37,862 nt of DNA, taken from positions 1-37,862 of the forward strand of contig CAIWTJ010000204.1 in NCBI GenBank assembly GCA_903915535.1. Reading direction: 5' to 3'. This document shows positions 32,029 through 37,862 of the stretch, in pieces. A model generated the notes under the pieces. It ran no database searches. It was not told the origin of the DNA and saw only the letters and a program-made list of their open reading frames with translations. Every line of letters begins with the position of its first letter. Positions within the stretch are counted from its first letter, which is position 1. Made by a program: the position numbers and the translations under genes. The stretch comes from Enhydrobacter aerosaccus. GTDB lineage: Bacteria; Pseudomonadota; Alphaproteobacteria; Reyranellales; Reyranellaceae.

Positions 32029-32992
32029 GCCGCTGCTGAAACTCGACGACCTCGCGGTGCATTTCCAGGTCGGCAGCGCACTTGCGGGCGGTGTGAAGAC
32101 CCTGAAGGCGGTCGATGGCGTCACGCTCGACGTGAAGGCTGGCGAATGCCTGGGCCTCGTGGGCGAGTCCGGTTGCGGTAAGTCCACTCTGGCGCTCGCG
32201 ATCATGGGACTGGTCCCGCCGACGCGTGGCCGTCTCGCGCTCGAAGGCCACGACATCAAGACCGTCGACCGCATGGCCACGGCGCGCACGGTGCAGATGG
32301 TCTTCCAGGACCCCTATGCCTCCCTCAATCCGCGCCAGACAGTGCGCCGCACGCTGGCCGATCCGCTGCGCATCCACGGCATTACCGACAAGGCCGAGGT
32401 CGAAAGCCGCGTCGCCGACATGATGGCCAAGGTCGGGCTGCGCGCCGAACAGGCCGACCGCTATCCGCACGAATTCTCGGGCGGCCAGCGCCAGAGGATC
32501 GGCATTGCCCGCGCCCTGATCCTGAAGCCCAAGCTCGTGATCTGCGACGAGCCGGTGTCGGCGCTCGACGTTTCGATCCGCGCCCAGATCATCAACCTGC
32601 TGCTCGACCTCAAGGACGAGATGGGCCTCTCGTACATCATGATCAGCCACGATCTCGGCGTCGTCGAGCATGTCTCCGACCGCGTGGCGGTGATGTACCT
32701 CGGCCGCATCGTCGAGCGGGGGAGCTGGCAGGAGATCTTCGAGGATCCGCGCCATCCCTATACGCGTGCCCTGATCGCCGCGATCCCCGACCCGTTCCAC
32801 CGCGCCGCCGTCACCGCGAAAGCCAAGGCCAAGGGTGAAATCGCCAGCGCGCTGAACCCGCCGTCCGGCTGCCACTTCCACCCGCGCTGCCCGCTCAAGG
32901 CCGACCGCTGCGTCACGGAAGTCCCGCTGCTGGAAGCCGTCTCGGAAGGCCACGTCGCTGCCTGTCACTTCCGCGACGCGCTTCCTACATAA
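32021..32992 (+). CDS. peptide-type ABC transporter ATP-binding protein (DppF/OppF-like)
   Basis: ATPase of 323 residues. Walker A GESGCGKST, Q-loop 'MVFQDPYASLNPRQTV', signature FSGGQRQR, Walker B LVICDEPVSALD, switch His in MISHD, and a C-terminal cysteine motif 'SGCHFHPRCPLKADRC'. Both ATPases of this operon keep the long tail that the two in the 14768-16398 operon lack. The last bases are five bases from the cyclase start codon. Confidence 0.94.
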   Translation: MAEPLLKLDDLAVHFQVGSALAGGVKTLKAVDGVTLDVKAGECLGLVGESGCGKSTLALAIMGLVPPTRGRLALEGHDIKTVDRMATARTVQMVFQDPYASLNPRQTVRRTLADPLRIHGITDKAEVESRVADMMAKVGLRAEQADRYPHEFSGGQRQRIGIARALILKPKLVICDEPVSALDVSIRAQIINLLLDLKDEMGLSYIMISHDLGVVEHVSDRVAVMYLGRIVERGSWQEIFEDPRHPYTRALIAAIPDPFHRAAVTAKAKAKGEIASALNPPSGCHFHPRCPLKADRCVTEVPLLEAVSEGHVAACHFRDALPT

Positions 32993-32997
32993 GGGCG

Positions 32998-34212
32998 ATG
33001 AACGCCGAAGACATCGACCGCATTGCCGACTGGATCGTCCGCCGCGGCCTCGAGGGGATCGACGAGATCGGGCTGTTGCGCGAATTCTGCGACAAGTGCC
33101 GCGCCGCGGGCCTCCCCGTGGCGCGCGGCCTCGCCTTCATCGACACGCTGCACCCGGTCTACGAGGGCCGAATCTTCCGCTGGCGCGACGATGGCGTGGA
33201 GGAAGAGCCAGTGCGCGAATATGGCCGCAGCGACCAGGGCGCCGCCGCCGAATCCTGGCGGGCCAGTCCGTTCTATCACCTGCTGCAAACCGGCGGAGAG
33301 GAGCTGCGGCGGCGCATCAGCTTCGGCGACCCGGCGGACTATCAGATCGTCCAGGAGATCAAGGACGCGGGCCACACCGACTACATCGTGTTCGTCCATC
33401 GCTTCGCCGGCAGCAGTACGATCGGCGAGATGGACGGCGTTTATTCGGCCTGGGCAACCCGCCATGAAGAGGGCTTCACGGACGCCAACATCGCCGCGCT
33501 GCGCCGCCTCGTTCCGACGCTGGCGCTCGCCATAAAGAGCAGCGCGCTTGCCCGCATCGCCGGCACGCTGGTTGAAGTCTATCTCGGCCGCGATGCGGGA
33601 CGGCGCGTGCTCGACGGCCGCATCCAGCGCGGCGTCGCCGACCGCATCGACGCCGTCTTGTGGTTCTCCGACCTGCGCTCGTTCACCACCATCACCGACA
33701 GCGCCGCGCCGGGCGAGATCATCCCGCTGCTGAACGACTATGCCGACGCCGTCATCACGTCCATCCAGCAGGCCGGCGGCGACGTGCTGAAGCTGATCGG
33801 CGACGGCACGCTCGCGATCTTTCCTGCCGAAGATCCCGCCAAGGCCTGTGCCAAGGCGCTGAAGGCCGAGGCCGAGATGCGCCGCCGGGTGCGCGAACTG
33901 AACGATCGCCGCGGTGGGGAGGGCCGGGCGACGACCGAAGTGTATGTCGGCCTGCACATCGGCGAGGTCTTGTTCGGCAACATCGGTTCTGTCGACCGGC
34001 TCGACTTCACGGTCGTGGGGCCGGCCGTCAACGAGGCGAGCCGCATCGCCTCGATGTGCCGCTCGGTCGACCGGCCGGTGCTGGTTTCCTCGGCGTTCGC
34101 AGAGGCGCTGCCGGCCTACAAGCGCCGGGACCTTGTCTCGGTCGGCCGATTCGCCCTGCGAGGGGTCGGCAAGGCGCAGGACCTCTACACGCTCGATCCG
34201 ACTCTTATTTAG
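32998..34212 (+). CDS. class III adenylate/guanylate cyclase
   Basis: A 404-residue cytoplasmic cyclase. Residues 1-210 form an N-terminal region without membrane helices that could be a sensor domain; I recognise no family there. The catalytic domain spans about 215-400: metal-binding Asp225 in 'LWFSDLRSFTTITD', Asp269 in 'LKLIGDGTLAIF', 'GLHIGEVLFGNIGS', and 'DFTVVGPAVNEASRIASM' with the transition-state Asn/Arg. Makes cAMP or cGMP; selectivity uncertain. The ATG is five bases after the DppF-like stop, so it is probably translated from the transporter mRNA, an uncommon coupling of uptake and second messenger. Confidence 0.92.
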   Translation: MNAEDIDRIADWIVRRGLEGIDEIGLLREFCDKCRAAGLPVARGLAFIDTLHPVYEGRIFRWRDDGVEEEPVREYGRSDQGAAAESWRASPFYHLLQTGGEELRRRISFGDPADYQIVQEIKDAGHTDYIVFVHRFAGSSTIGEMDGVYSAWATRHEEGFTDANIAALRRLVPTLALAIKSSALARIAGTLVEVYLGRDAGRRVLDGRIQRGVADRIDAVLWFSDLRSFTTITDSAAPGEIIPLLNDYADAVITSIQQAGGDVLKLIGDGTLAIFPAEDPAKACAKALKAEAEMRRRVRELNDRRGGEGRATTEVYVGLHIGEVLFGNIGSVDRLDFTVVGPAVNEASRIASMCRSVDRPVLVSSAFAEALPAYKRRDLVSVGRFALRGVGKAQDLYTLDPTLI

Positions 34213-34236
34213 GCAGATTTAGTGCCCTGGCAGAGT

Positions 34237-34261
34237 CACAACCCCGTCTTTGGGGGCTGTG
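34237..34261. terminator. hairpin between convergent genes
   Basis: CACA-A-CCCC-GTCTTT-GGGG-GC-TGTG forms a bulged eight-pair stem midway between the convergent cyclase and phosphatase genes. No T-run. A possible bidirectional terminator. Confidence 0.35.
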
Positions 34262-34286
34262 GATCGATTTGCCCACAATCTGTGCA

Positions 34287-35141
34287 TTATTTCTTGGCCG
34301 GGCCTGCCCAGGCATCGAGCACGTCCCACTTGGCCTTGCGCTGTTCGTCGGCCGGCGCCTTGTAGTTGAACCCGAACGGCGCCGCATCGAACGAGCCGTA
34401 GGTCGGATTGGCGATCACCAGCCACTCGCGGCCCCAGCGCTCATTGTTCTCCTCGAAGAACTTGAGCCGATCGGCTTCGCTGGAACTGTAGCGATCGTCG
34501 AAGTCGCCGAAATTGTCGCCGAACTCGAGCAGGATCCGATAGTCCTGCACGATCGCCGCGCGGCGCGTGCCCTTCTTGCTTCCCCACTCGGGCTTCTCGC
34601 CCTGCATCAGGAACGTGTCGACGTTGCCGCCCATGGCGAAGCCGAACTTCTCCATGTTCTCGCGGGTCGCCTGCTCGACCTCGGCGGCACGGTTGGAAAT
34701 GTAGAAGACTTTCACGCCCTTGGACTCGGCGTACTTCGTGAACTCCGCCGCGCCCGGGATGGCGCGCGAGACCTTGGCGTTGCAGAACTCGTTCCACGTC
34801 GGAAGACTGAACGAGGTTCCCGCCTTCATGGTCCAGACCTGGTAGAGCGAGTTGTCGAGCGCGGTCTCGTCGATATCGAGCACCACGGCCGGCGGCAGTT
34901 TCGCGAAGTCGCCCTTCTGCTCGACGGGCGCCGCGGTCCAGGTCTTGTCGGCCAGCGCCTGGTCGAGGCGGAGACGCGCAAGCGCAAAGACGGTGAGCGC
35001 GTTGCCCTTGAATTCGACGGAGCGCTGCGTCCAGAGATTGGCCAGGAGCAAGTCGTGCGGCGTCGGCGTTTGCGCCTGAGCATTGCCCATCGACATCATC
35101 GCCATGGCGGCGCCCAGCACCACGATCCTGTTCATCGTCAT
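34287..35141 (-). CDS. HAD-family acid phosphatase, lipoprotein e(P4)/class C type 5'-nucleotidase
   Basis: A 284-residue periplasmic phosphatase of the e(P4)/class C group, which releases phosphate from nucleotides such as NMN or AMP. A signal peptide covers residues 1-24 (ends AQAQ); no lipobox, so it should be soluble. HAD motif I is 'VVLDIDETALDNS' with Asp89 (nucleophile) and Asp91; motif II 'VFYISNR'; later 'GDNFGDFDD' supplies the acidic motif IV. The first ATG (35141) has AAGGGGG seven bases upstream and overlaps by four bases the stop of the adenosine deaminase gene. As last gene of the salvage operon it would supply nucleosides from nucleotides. Confidence 0.9.
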   Translation of the reverse strand: MTMNRIVVLGAAMAMMSMGNAQAQTPTPHDLLLANLWTQRSVEFKGNALTVFALARLRLDQALADKTWTAAPVEQKGDFAKLPPAVVLDIDETALDNSLYQVWTMKAGTSFSLPTWNEFCNAKVSRAIPGAAEFTKYAESKGVKVFYISNRAAEVEQATRENMEKFGFAMGGNVDTFLMQGEKPEWGSKKGTRRAAIVQDYRILLEFGDNFGDFDDRYSSSEADRLKFFEENNERWGREWLVIANPTYGSFDAAPFGFNYKAPADEQRKAKWDVLDAWAGPAKK

Positions 35142-36097
35142 GGTTCGACCCCCTTCAGCAATCTCGCCTTCGTCTCATGATCCGCGAACGATGCCTCGAT
35201 GGCGGTGCGCGTGATGCGGCGCAGCGCCTCGTCCCCCAGTCCCGCCAGATCGTATTCCGCCCCCAACGTGGTGTGAAAGAACGGCGGATCGTCAGAGTTG
35301 AGCGTGACGCGAACCCCGGCCTCGATCAACCGGTGCAGCGGATGGGCGGCGCGGTCGGGATAGATGCCGAGCGCGATATTGCTGCCGGGGCAAACCTCCA
35401 GCACCGTCCCGCGGCGCGCAAGTTCGTCGAGCAGCTTCGGGTCCTCCGACGAGCGCACGCCATGGCCGATGCGGGTCACCGGCAGGTCCCGCAGCGCCGC
35501 CCAGACGCTTTCGGGGCCCACCACCTCGCCCGCATGAACGGTGCAGCCATAGCCCTTGTCGTGCATCAGCCGATACGCCGGCGCGAAATCGGCCGGTGTG
35601 AACTTCGCCTCGTCGCCGCCCATGCCGAAGCCCACGACGTAGGGATGCGGATCGGCCACCACTGTCTTTGCCAGGCTGAGCGCGCGGTCGGGCCCGAGAT
35701 GACGGATACAGATCGCGATGATCCGGCCCACGATGCCGAAGTCGCGCTCGGCACGGTCGATACCGTCGACCAACGCCTCCAGCCAGGCGGTGTAGGGCAT
35801 GGCCAGCATCCGCGGGCGCTCCGGCGAGCAGAACATCTCGACATAGACGGCGCCTTGCGCCGCCACGCCCTCGAGATAGGAATAGATCACGTCGCTGAAG
35901 TCGCGCGGCGTGCGGAGCGCGGTGCAGACGCCATCGTAGGCCGCCAGGAAGCCCAGGAAATCCCGCCATTCGTATGTGCCGTCGGCGCGCATCAGCCCGT
36001 TGGGCAGAGTGAGGCCGTTGCGTTCGGCCAGCTTCATGGCGAGCGTGGGCGCGATCGATCCTTCGAGGTGGCAGTGCAGTTCGGCCTTGGCGATCAC
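35138..36097 (-). CDS. adenosine deaminase family protein
   Basis: A 319-residue zinc hydrolase converting adenosine to inosine or acting on a related aminopurine. Zinc ligands: His8 and His10 in 'ELHCHLEGS', His188 in 'VHAGE', and Asp269 in 'NSDDPPFF'; Glu191 is the proton donor, His212 (GHG) the catalytic base. Length is typical of bacterial Add or adenine deaminase. The start is GTG at 36097, touching the stop of the PhyH gene. Adenine versus adenosine specificity cannot be settled by eye. Confidence 0.9.
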   Translation of the reverse strand: MIAKAELHCHLEGSIAPTLAMKLAERNGLTLPNGLMRADGTYEWRDFLGFLAAYDGVCTALRTPRDFSDVIYSYLEGVAAQGAVYVEMFCSPERPRMLAMPYTAWLEALVDGIDRAERDFGIVGRIIAICIRHLGPDRALSLAKTVVADPHPYVVGFGMGGDEAKFTPADFAPAYRLMHDKGYGCTVHAGEVVGPESVWAALRDLPVTRIGHGVRSSEDPKLLDELARRGTVLEVCPGSNIALGIYPDRAAHPLHRLIEAGVRVTLNSDDPPFFHTTLGAEYDLAGLGDEALRRITRTAIEASFADHETKARLLKGVEP

Positions 36098-36907
36098 TCA
36101 GAACCCTCGCAATGGCAGACCCGGCCGTTGCAGCCAGTTGTCCGTCGAATAATCCGCATTTCCGTCGATCATGTGCAAGGCGTAGGCCTGCCGCGGCCGG
36201 CTCGAACGATTGGGGGCGCTGGCGTGCGGCAGCAGGCCGTGCAGCACGACCAGGCTGCCACGTCGCACTTCCAGGGCAACGGGCTCGGTCTCAGGCCAGG
36301 GCGTGGGATCGAGCGTCGAGGTGATCAACTCACCGTCCCGTTCGTGGAAGCGTTCGCGCAAGGGGCCGCGGTGCGCCCCGGGCAAGGCCATCAGGCAGCC
36401 ATTGTCGCGATCGGCATCGTCCAGCGCGATCCAGAAGCCGGTAACTGTCGCGGGCGTCGTGTGAAGATAGGCGGCGTCCTGGTGCCAGCCGACCTCACCC
36501 CCGATATGCGGCTGCTTGAAGAGGTACATCGACTGCAGCAGCAGTGGCCGCACGAAGCCCAGCATTCGCGCGAGATCCGCGATTTTCGGCTGGCGCGAGA
36601 TTCGGTCGAACACCGGATCGAGGTCGTGGAGCGCATGGCCAATCTTGTTCAGCGCAAAAGCGGCGGGCTGGTCGGTCGCCTCCTCCTCGAAGAAGAAGCG
36701 GATGGCGCCGCCCGACTCCCGGAAGTAGCGCGCCCTGGCATGGCTCTGGTCGTGGGAGGAGAAGACCGTGCGCACCGGACCAGGATCGAAACCCGCGACC
36801 AGTTCGGCCGCGCGCGCCTGCAGGGCATCGCAGTCGGCGGCCGACAGGAAATCCGGCTGCACCAGGAAACCGTCGCGGGCATAGGAGTCGAGATCGAGGG
36901 GGCGCAT
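36098..36907 (-). CDS. phytanoyl-CoA dioxygenase (PhyH) family Fe(II)/2-oxoglutarate oxygenase
   Basis: A 269-residue Fe(II)- and 2-oxoglutarate-dependent oxygenase. Iron ligands: His142 and Asp144 in 'GWHQDAAYL', and His228 in 'LLPHAS'; the arginine near residue 239 ('SSRPRQAY') should bind 2-oxoglutarate. The N-terminus 'DGFLVQPDFLSAADCDAL' is typical of PhyH. Located between thymidine phosphorylase and adenosine deaminase, with shared bases at both borders, so it is part of the nucleoside operon. A nucleoside or nucleobase substrate is possible; known PhyH enzymes hydroxylate varied small molecules. Confidence 0.9.
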   Translation of the reverse strand: MRPLDLDSYARDGFLVQPDFLSAADCDALQARAAELVAGFDPGPVRTVFSSHDQSHARARYFRESGGAIRFFFEEEATDQPAAFALNKIGHALHDLDPVFDRISRQPKIADLARMLGFVRPLLLQSMYLFKQPHIGGEVGWHQDAAYLHTTPATVTGFWIALDDADRDNGCLMALPGAHRGPLRERFHERDGELITSTLDPTPWPETEPVALEVRRGSLVVLHGLLPHASAPNRSSRPRQAYALHMIDGNADYSTDNWLQRPGLPLRGF

Positions 36908-37862
36908 CAGGTGATCCGGCCGATCATGACTGGGTTCGCGGGCGGCGCCGGATCGCCGATGCGAACTGCCTGGCGCACCATCGCGATAGCGGCGTCCGCG
37001 TCGTCCTCGCTCGCGGCATGAACGACACAGAGCGGACTTCCGGCGCGCACGTGCGTGCCGACACCGATCACCTCGGTAAGCCCCACCGAAACGTCCACTG
37101 CATCGTCGGCGTGGCTGCGACCGCCGCCCAGTTCGACCACGGCGATACCGACCTGGCGTGCATTCATGGAAACGACATGGCCAGTGCTCTCAGCCGTGCA
37201 GGGCTTGATCACGGGCGCGCGGGAAAGATAACGGCCGGAATGCTCGAGAAAATCGTCAGGACCGCCCAGCGCCGAGACCATGCGGGCGAATTTCTCCGCC
37301 GCCCGGCCATCGTCCAGGGCTGCCTCGGCCCGCGCGCGGCCGGCCGCGACGCTAGGCGCGAGCTTGCCCAGCGCCAGCATCTCGCCCGCCAAGGCGATGA
37401 CGACTTCGTGCAGGCGCGGATCGCGCGTGCCTTCGCCTTTCAGATAGGCAACGGTCTCCACGACCTCGAGCGCGTTGCCGACGTCGCGGCCCAGCACCGA
37501 GTCCATGTCGGTGATCAGCGCCGTCGTCGGCAGTCCCGCCTGGTTGGCGACGGCGACGAGGCCCTGTGCGAGATCGCGCGCCATGGCTTCGGTATCGCAG
37601 AAGGCGCCGCTGCCGCACTTCACGTCCATCACCAGTCCCTCGAGGCCGGCGGCGACCTTCTTGGACAGAATGGAACTCACGATCAGCGGAATCGATTCGA
37701 CGGTGGCCGTGACGTCGCGCACGCCATAGAGCCGCCGGTCGGCCGGCGCCAGATTATCGGTCTGGCCGATGATGGCGCAGCCGACGTCGCGCACGACCTT
37801 CCGGAAGGTCGCGACGTCGGGCTGCGTGTCGTAGCCCGAGATCGCCGACAGTTTGTCCAGAG
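36907..37862 (-). CDS. deoA: thymidine phosphorylase (partial, N-terminus outside window)
   Basis: The visible 318 residues match the middle and C-terminal parts of thymidine/pyrimidine-nucleoside phosphorylase, which splits thymidine with phosphate to thymine and deoxyribose-1-phosphate. Recognised stretches: 'LDKLSAISGYDTQPDVATFRKVV', 'LYGVRDVTATVESIPLIVSSILSKK', 'LVMDVKCGSGAF', 'ALITDMDSVLGRDVGNALEV' and the C-terminal 'VGLTEVIGVGTHVRAG'. The start lies beyond the right edge. The stop shares one base with the PhyH ATG. First visible gene of the nucleoside salvage operon. Confidence 0.93.
   Translation of the reverse strand, partial: LDKLSAISGYDTQPDVATFRKVVRDVGCAIIGQTDNLAPADRRLYGVRDVTATVESIPLIVSSILSKKVAAGLEGLVMDVKCGSGAFCDTEAMARDLAQGLVAVANQAGLPTTALITDMDSVLGRDVGNALEVVETVAYLKGEGTRDPRLHEVVIALAGEMLALGKLAPSVAAGRARAEAALDDGRAAEKFARMVSALGGPDDFLEHSGRYLSRAPVIKPCTAESTGHVVSMNARQVGIAVVELGGGRSHADDAVDVSVGLTEVIGVGTHVRAGSPLCVVHAASEDDADAAIAMVRQAVRIGDPAPPANPVMIGRIT

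Overview
The window is GC-rich and almost fully coding. It looks like a chromosomal segment of a free-living alphaproteobacterium; a Rhodospirillales/Reyranella- or rhizobia-like host is my inference. The grounds are the many solute-binding proteins of the Bug/TctC and peptide ABC types, the DUF3300/DUF2950 pair, a ROSE-type RNA thermometer before hsp20, and the codon bias. I saw no tRNA, rRNA, CRISPR array, insertion sequence or prophage. No gene-free stretch exceeds 300 bases; the longest is about 255 bases between hsp20 and groES, and it holds promoters and the thermometer.

Layout: (1) 1-1736, minus: end of a sugar-type ABC operon (MalK/UgpC-like ATPase, then a binding protein cut by the window edge). 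(2) 1937-4003, plus: DoxX, a TctC/Bug binding protein and two tandem Lin0512-family paralogues. (3) 4000-5977, minus: the most notable locus, a selenoprotein operon. It has a near-consensus promoter with an inverted repeat between its -35 and -10 boxes, then a 351-residue protein ending in a CxxC tail, then a UGSC-family protein whose UGA at 4498-4500 is read as selenocysteine, with a bacterial SECIS hairpin just downstream, then a small two-helix membrane protein. A conventional gene caller would truncate the selenoprotein by 81 residues. (4) 6231-8146, minus: a TetR regulator overlapping a patatin-like lipoprotein. Divergent from it, 8192-14787, plus, is a tightly packed run of seven exported proteins: sulfatase-like enzyme, outer-membrane barrel, two small periplasmic proteins, DUF3300, DUF2950 and a lipoprotein.

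(5) 14768-19931, minus: a complete peptide-type ABC importer. (6) 20099-21329, minus: hsp20 behind a three-hairpin ROSE-like element, followed by a degenerate receiver-domain protein. (7) 21373-21912, plus: groES followed directly by the last 28 codons of a deleted groEL and its terminator hairpin. (8) 21942-22280: two tiny membrane proteins. (9) 22305-24375, minus: a Bug binding protein plus an SsuD-like flavin monooxygenase, divergent from a gamma-glutamyltransferase-like enzyme. (10) A CBS-pair protein and an orphan GH19-like endolysin. (11) 27575-34212, plus: a second complete peptide-type ABC operon, with a palindromic intergenic repeat between its first two genes and a class III nucleotide cyclase as its last gene. 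(12) 34287-37862, minus: a nucleoside-salvage operon (thymidine phosphorylase, cut by the window edge; a PhyH-type dioxygenase; adenosine deaminase; acid phosphatase).

Overall the segment combines nutrient scavenging, envelope functions and protein-stress response, with one selenium-dependent redox locus inserted among them.
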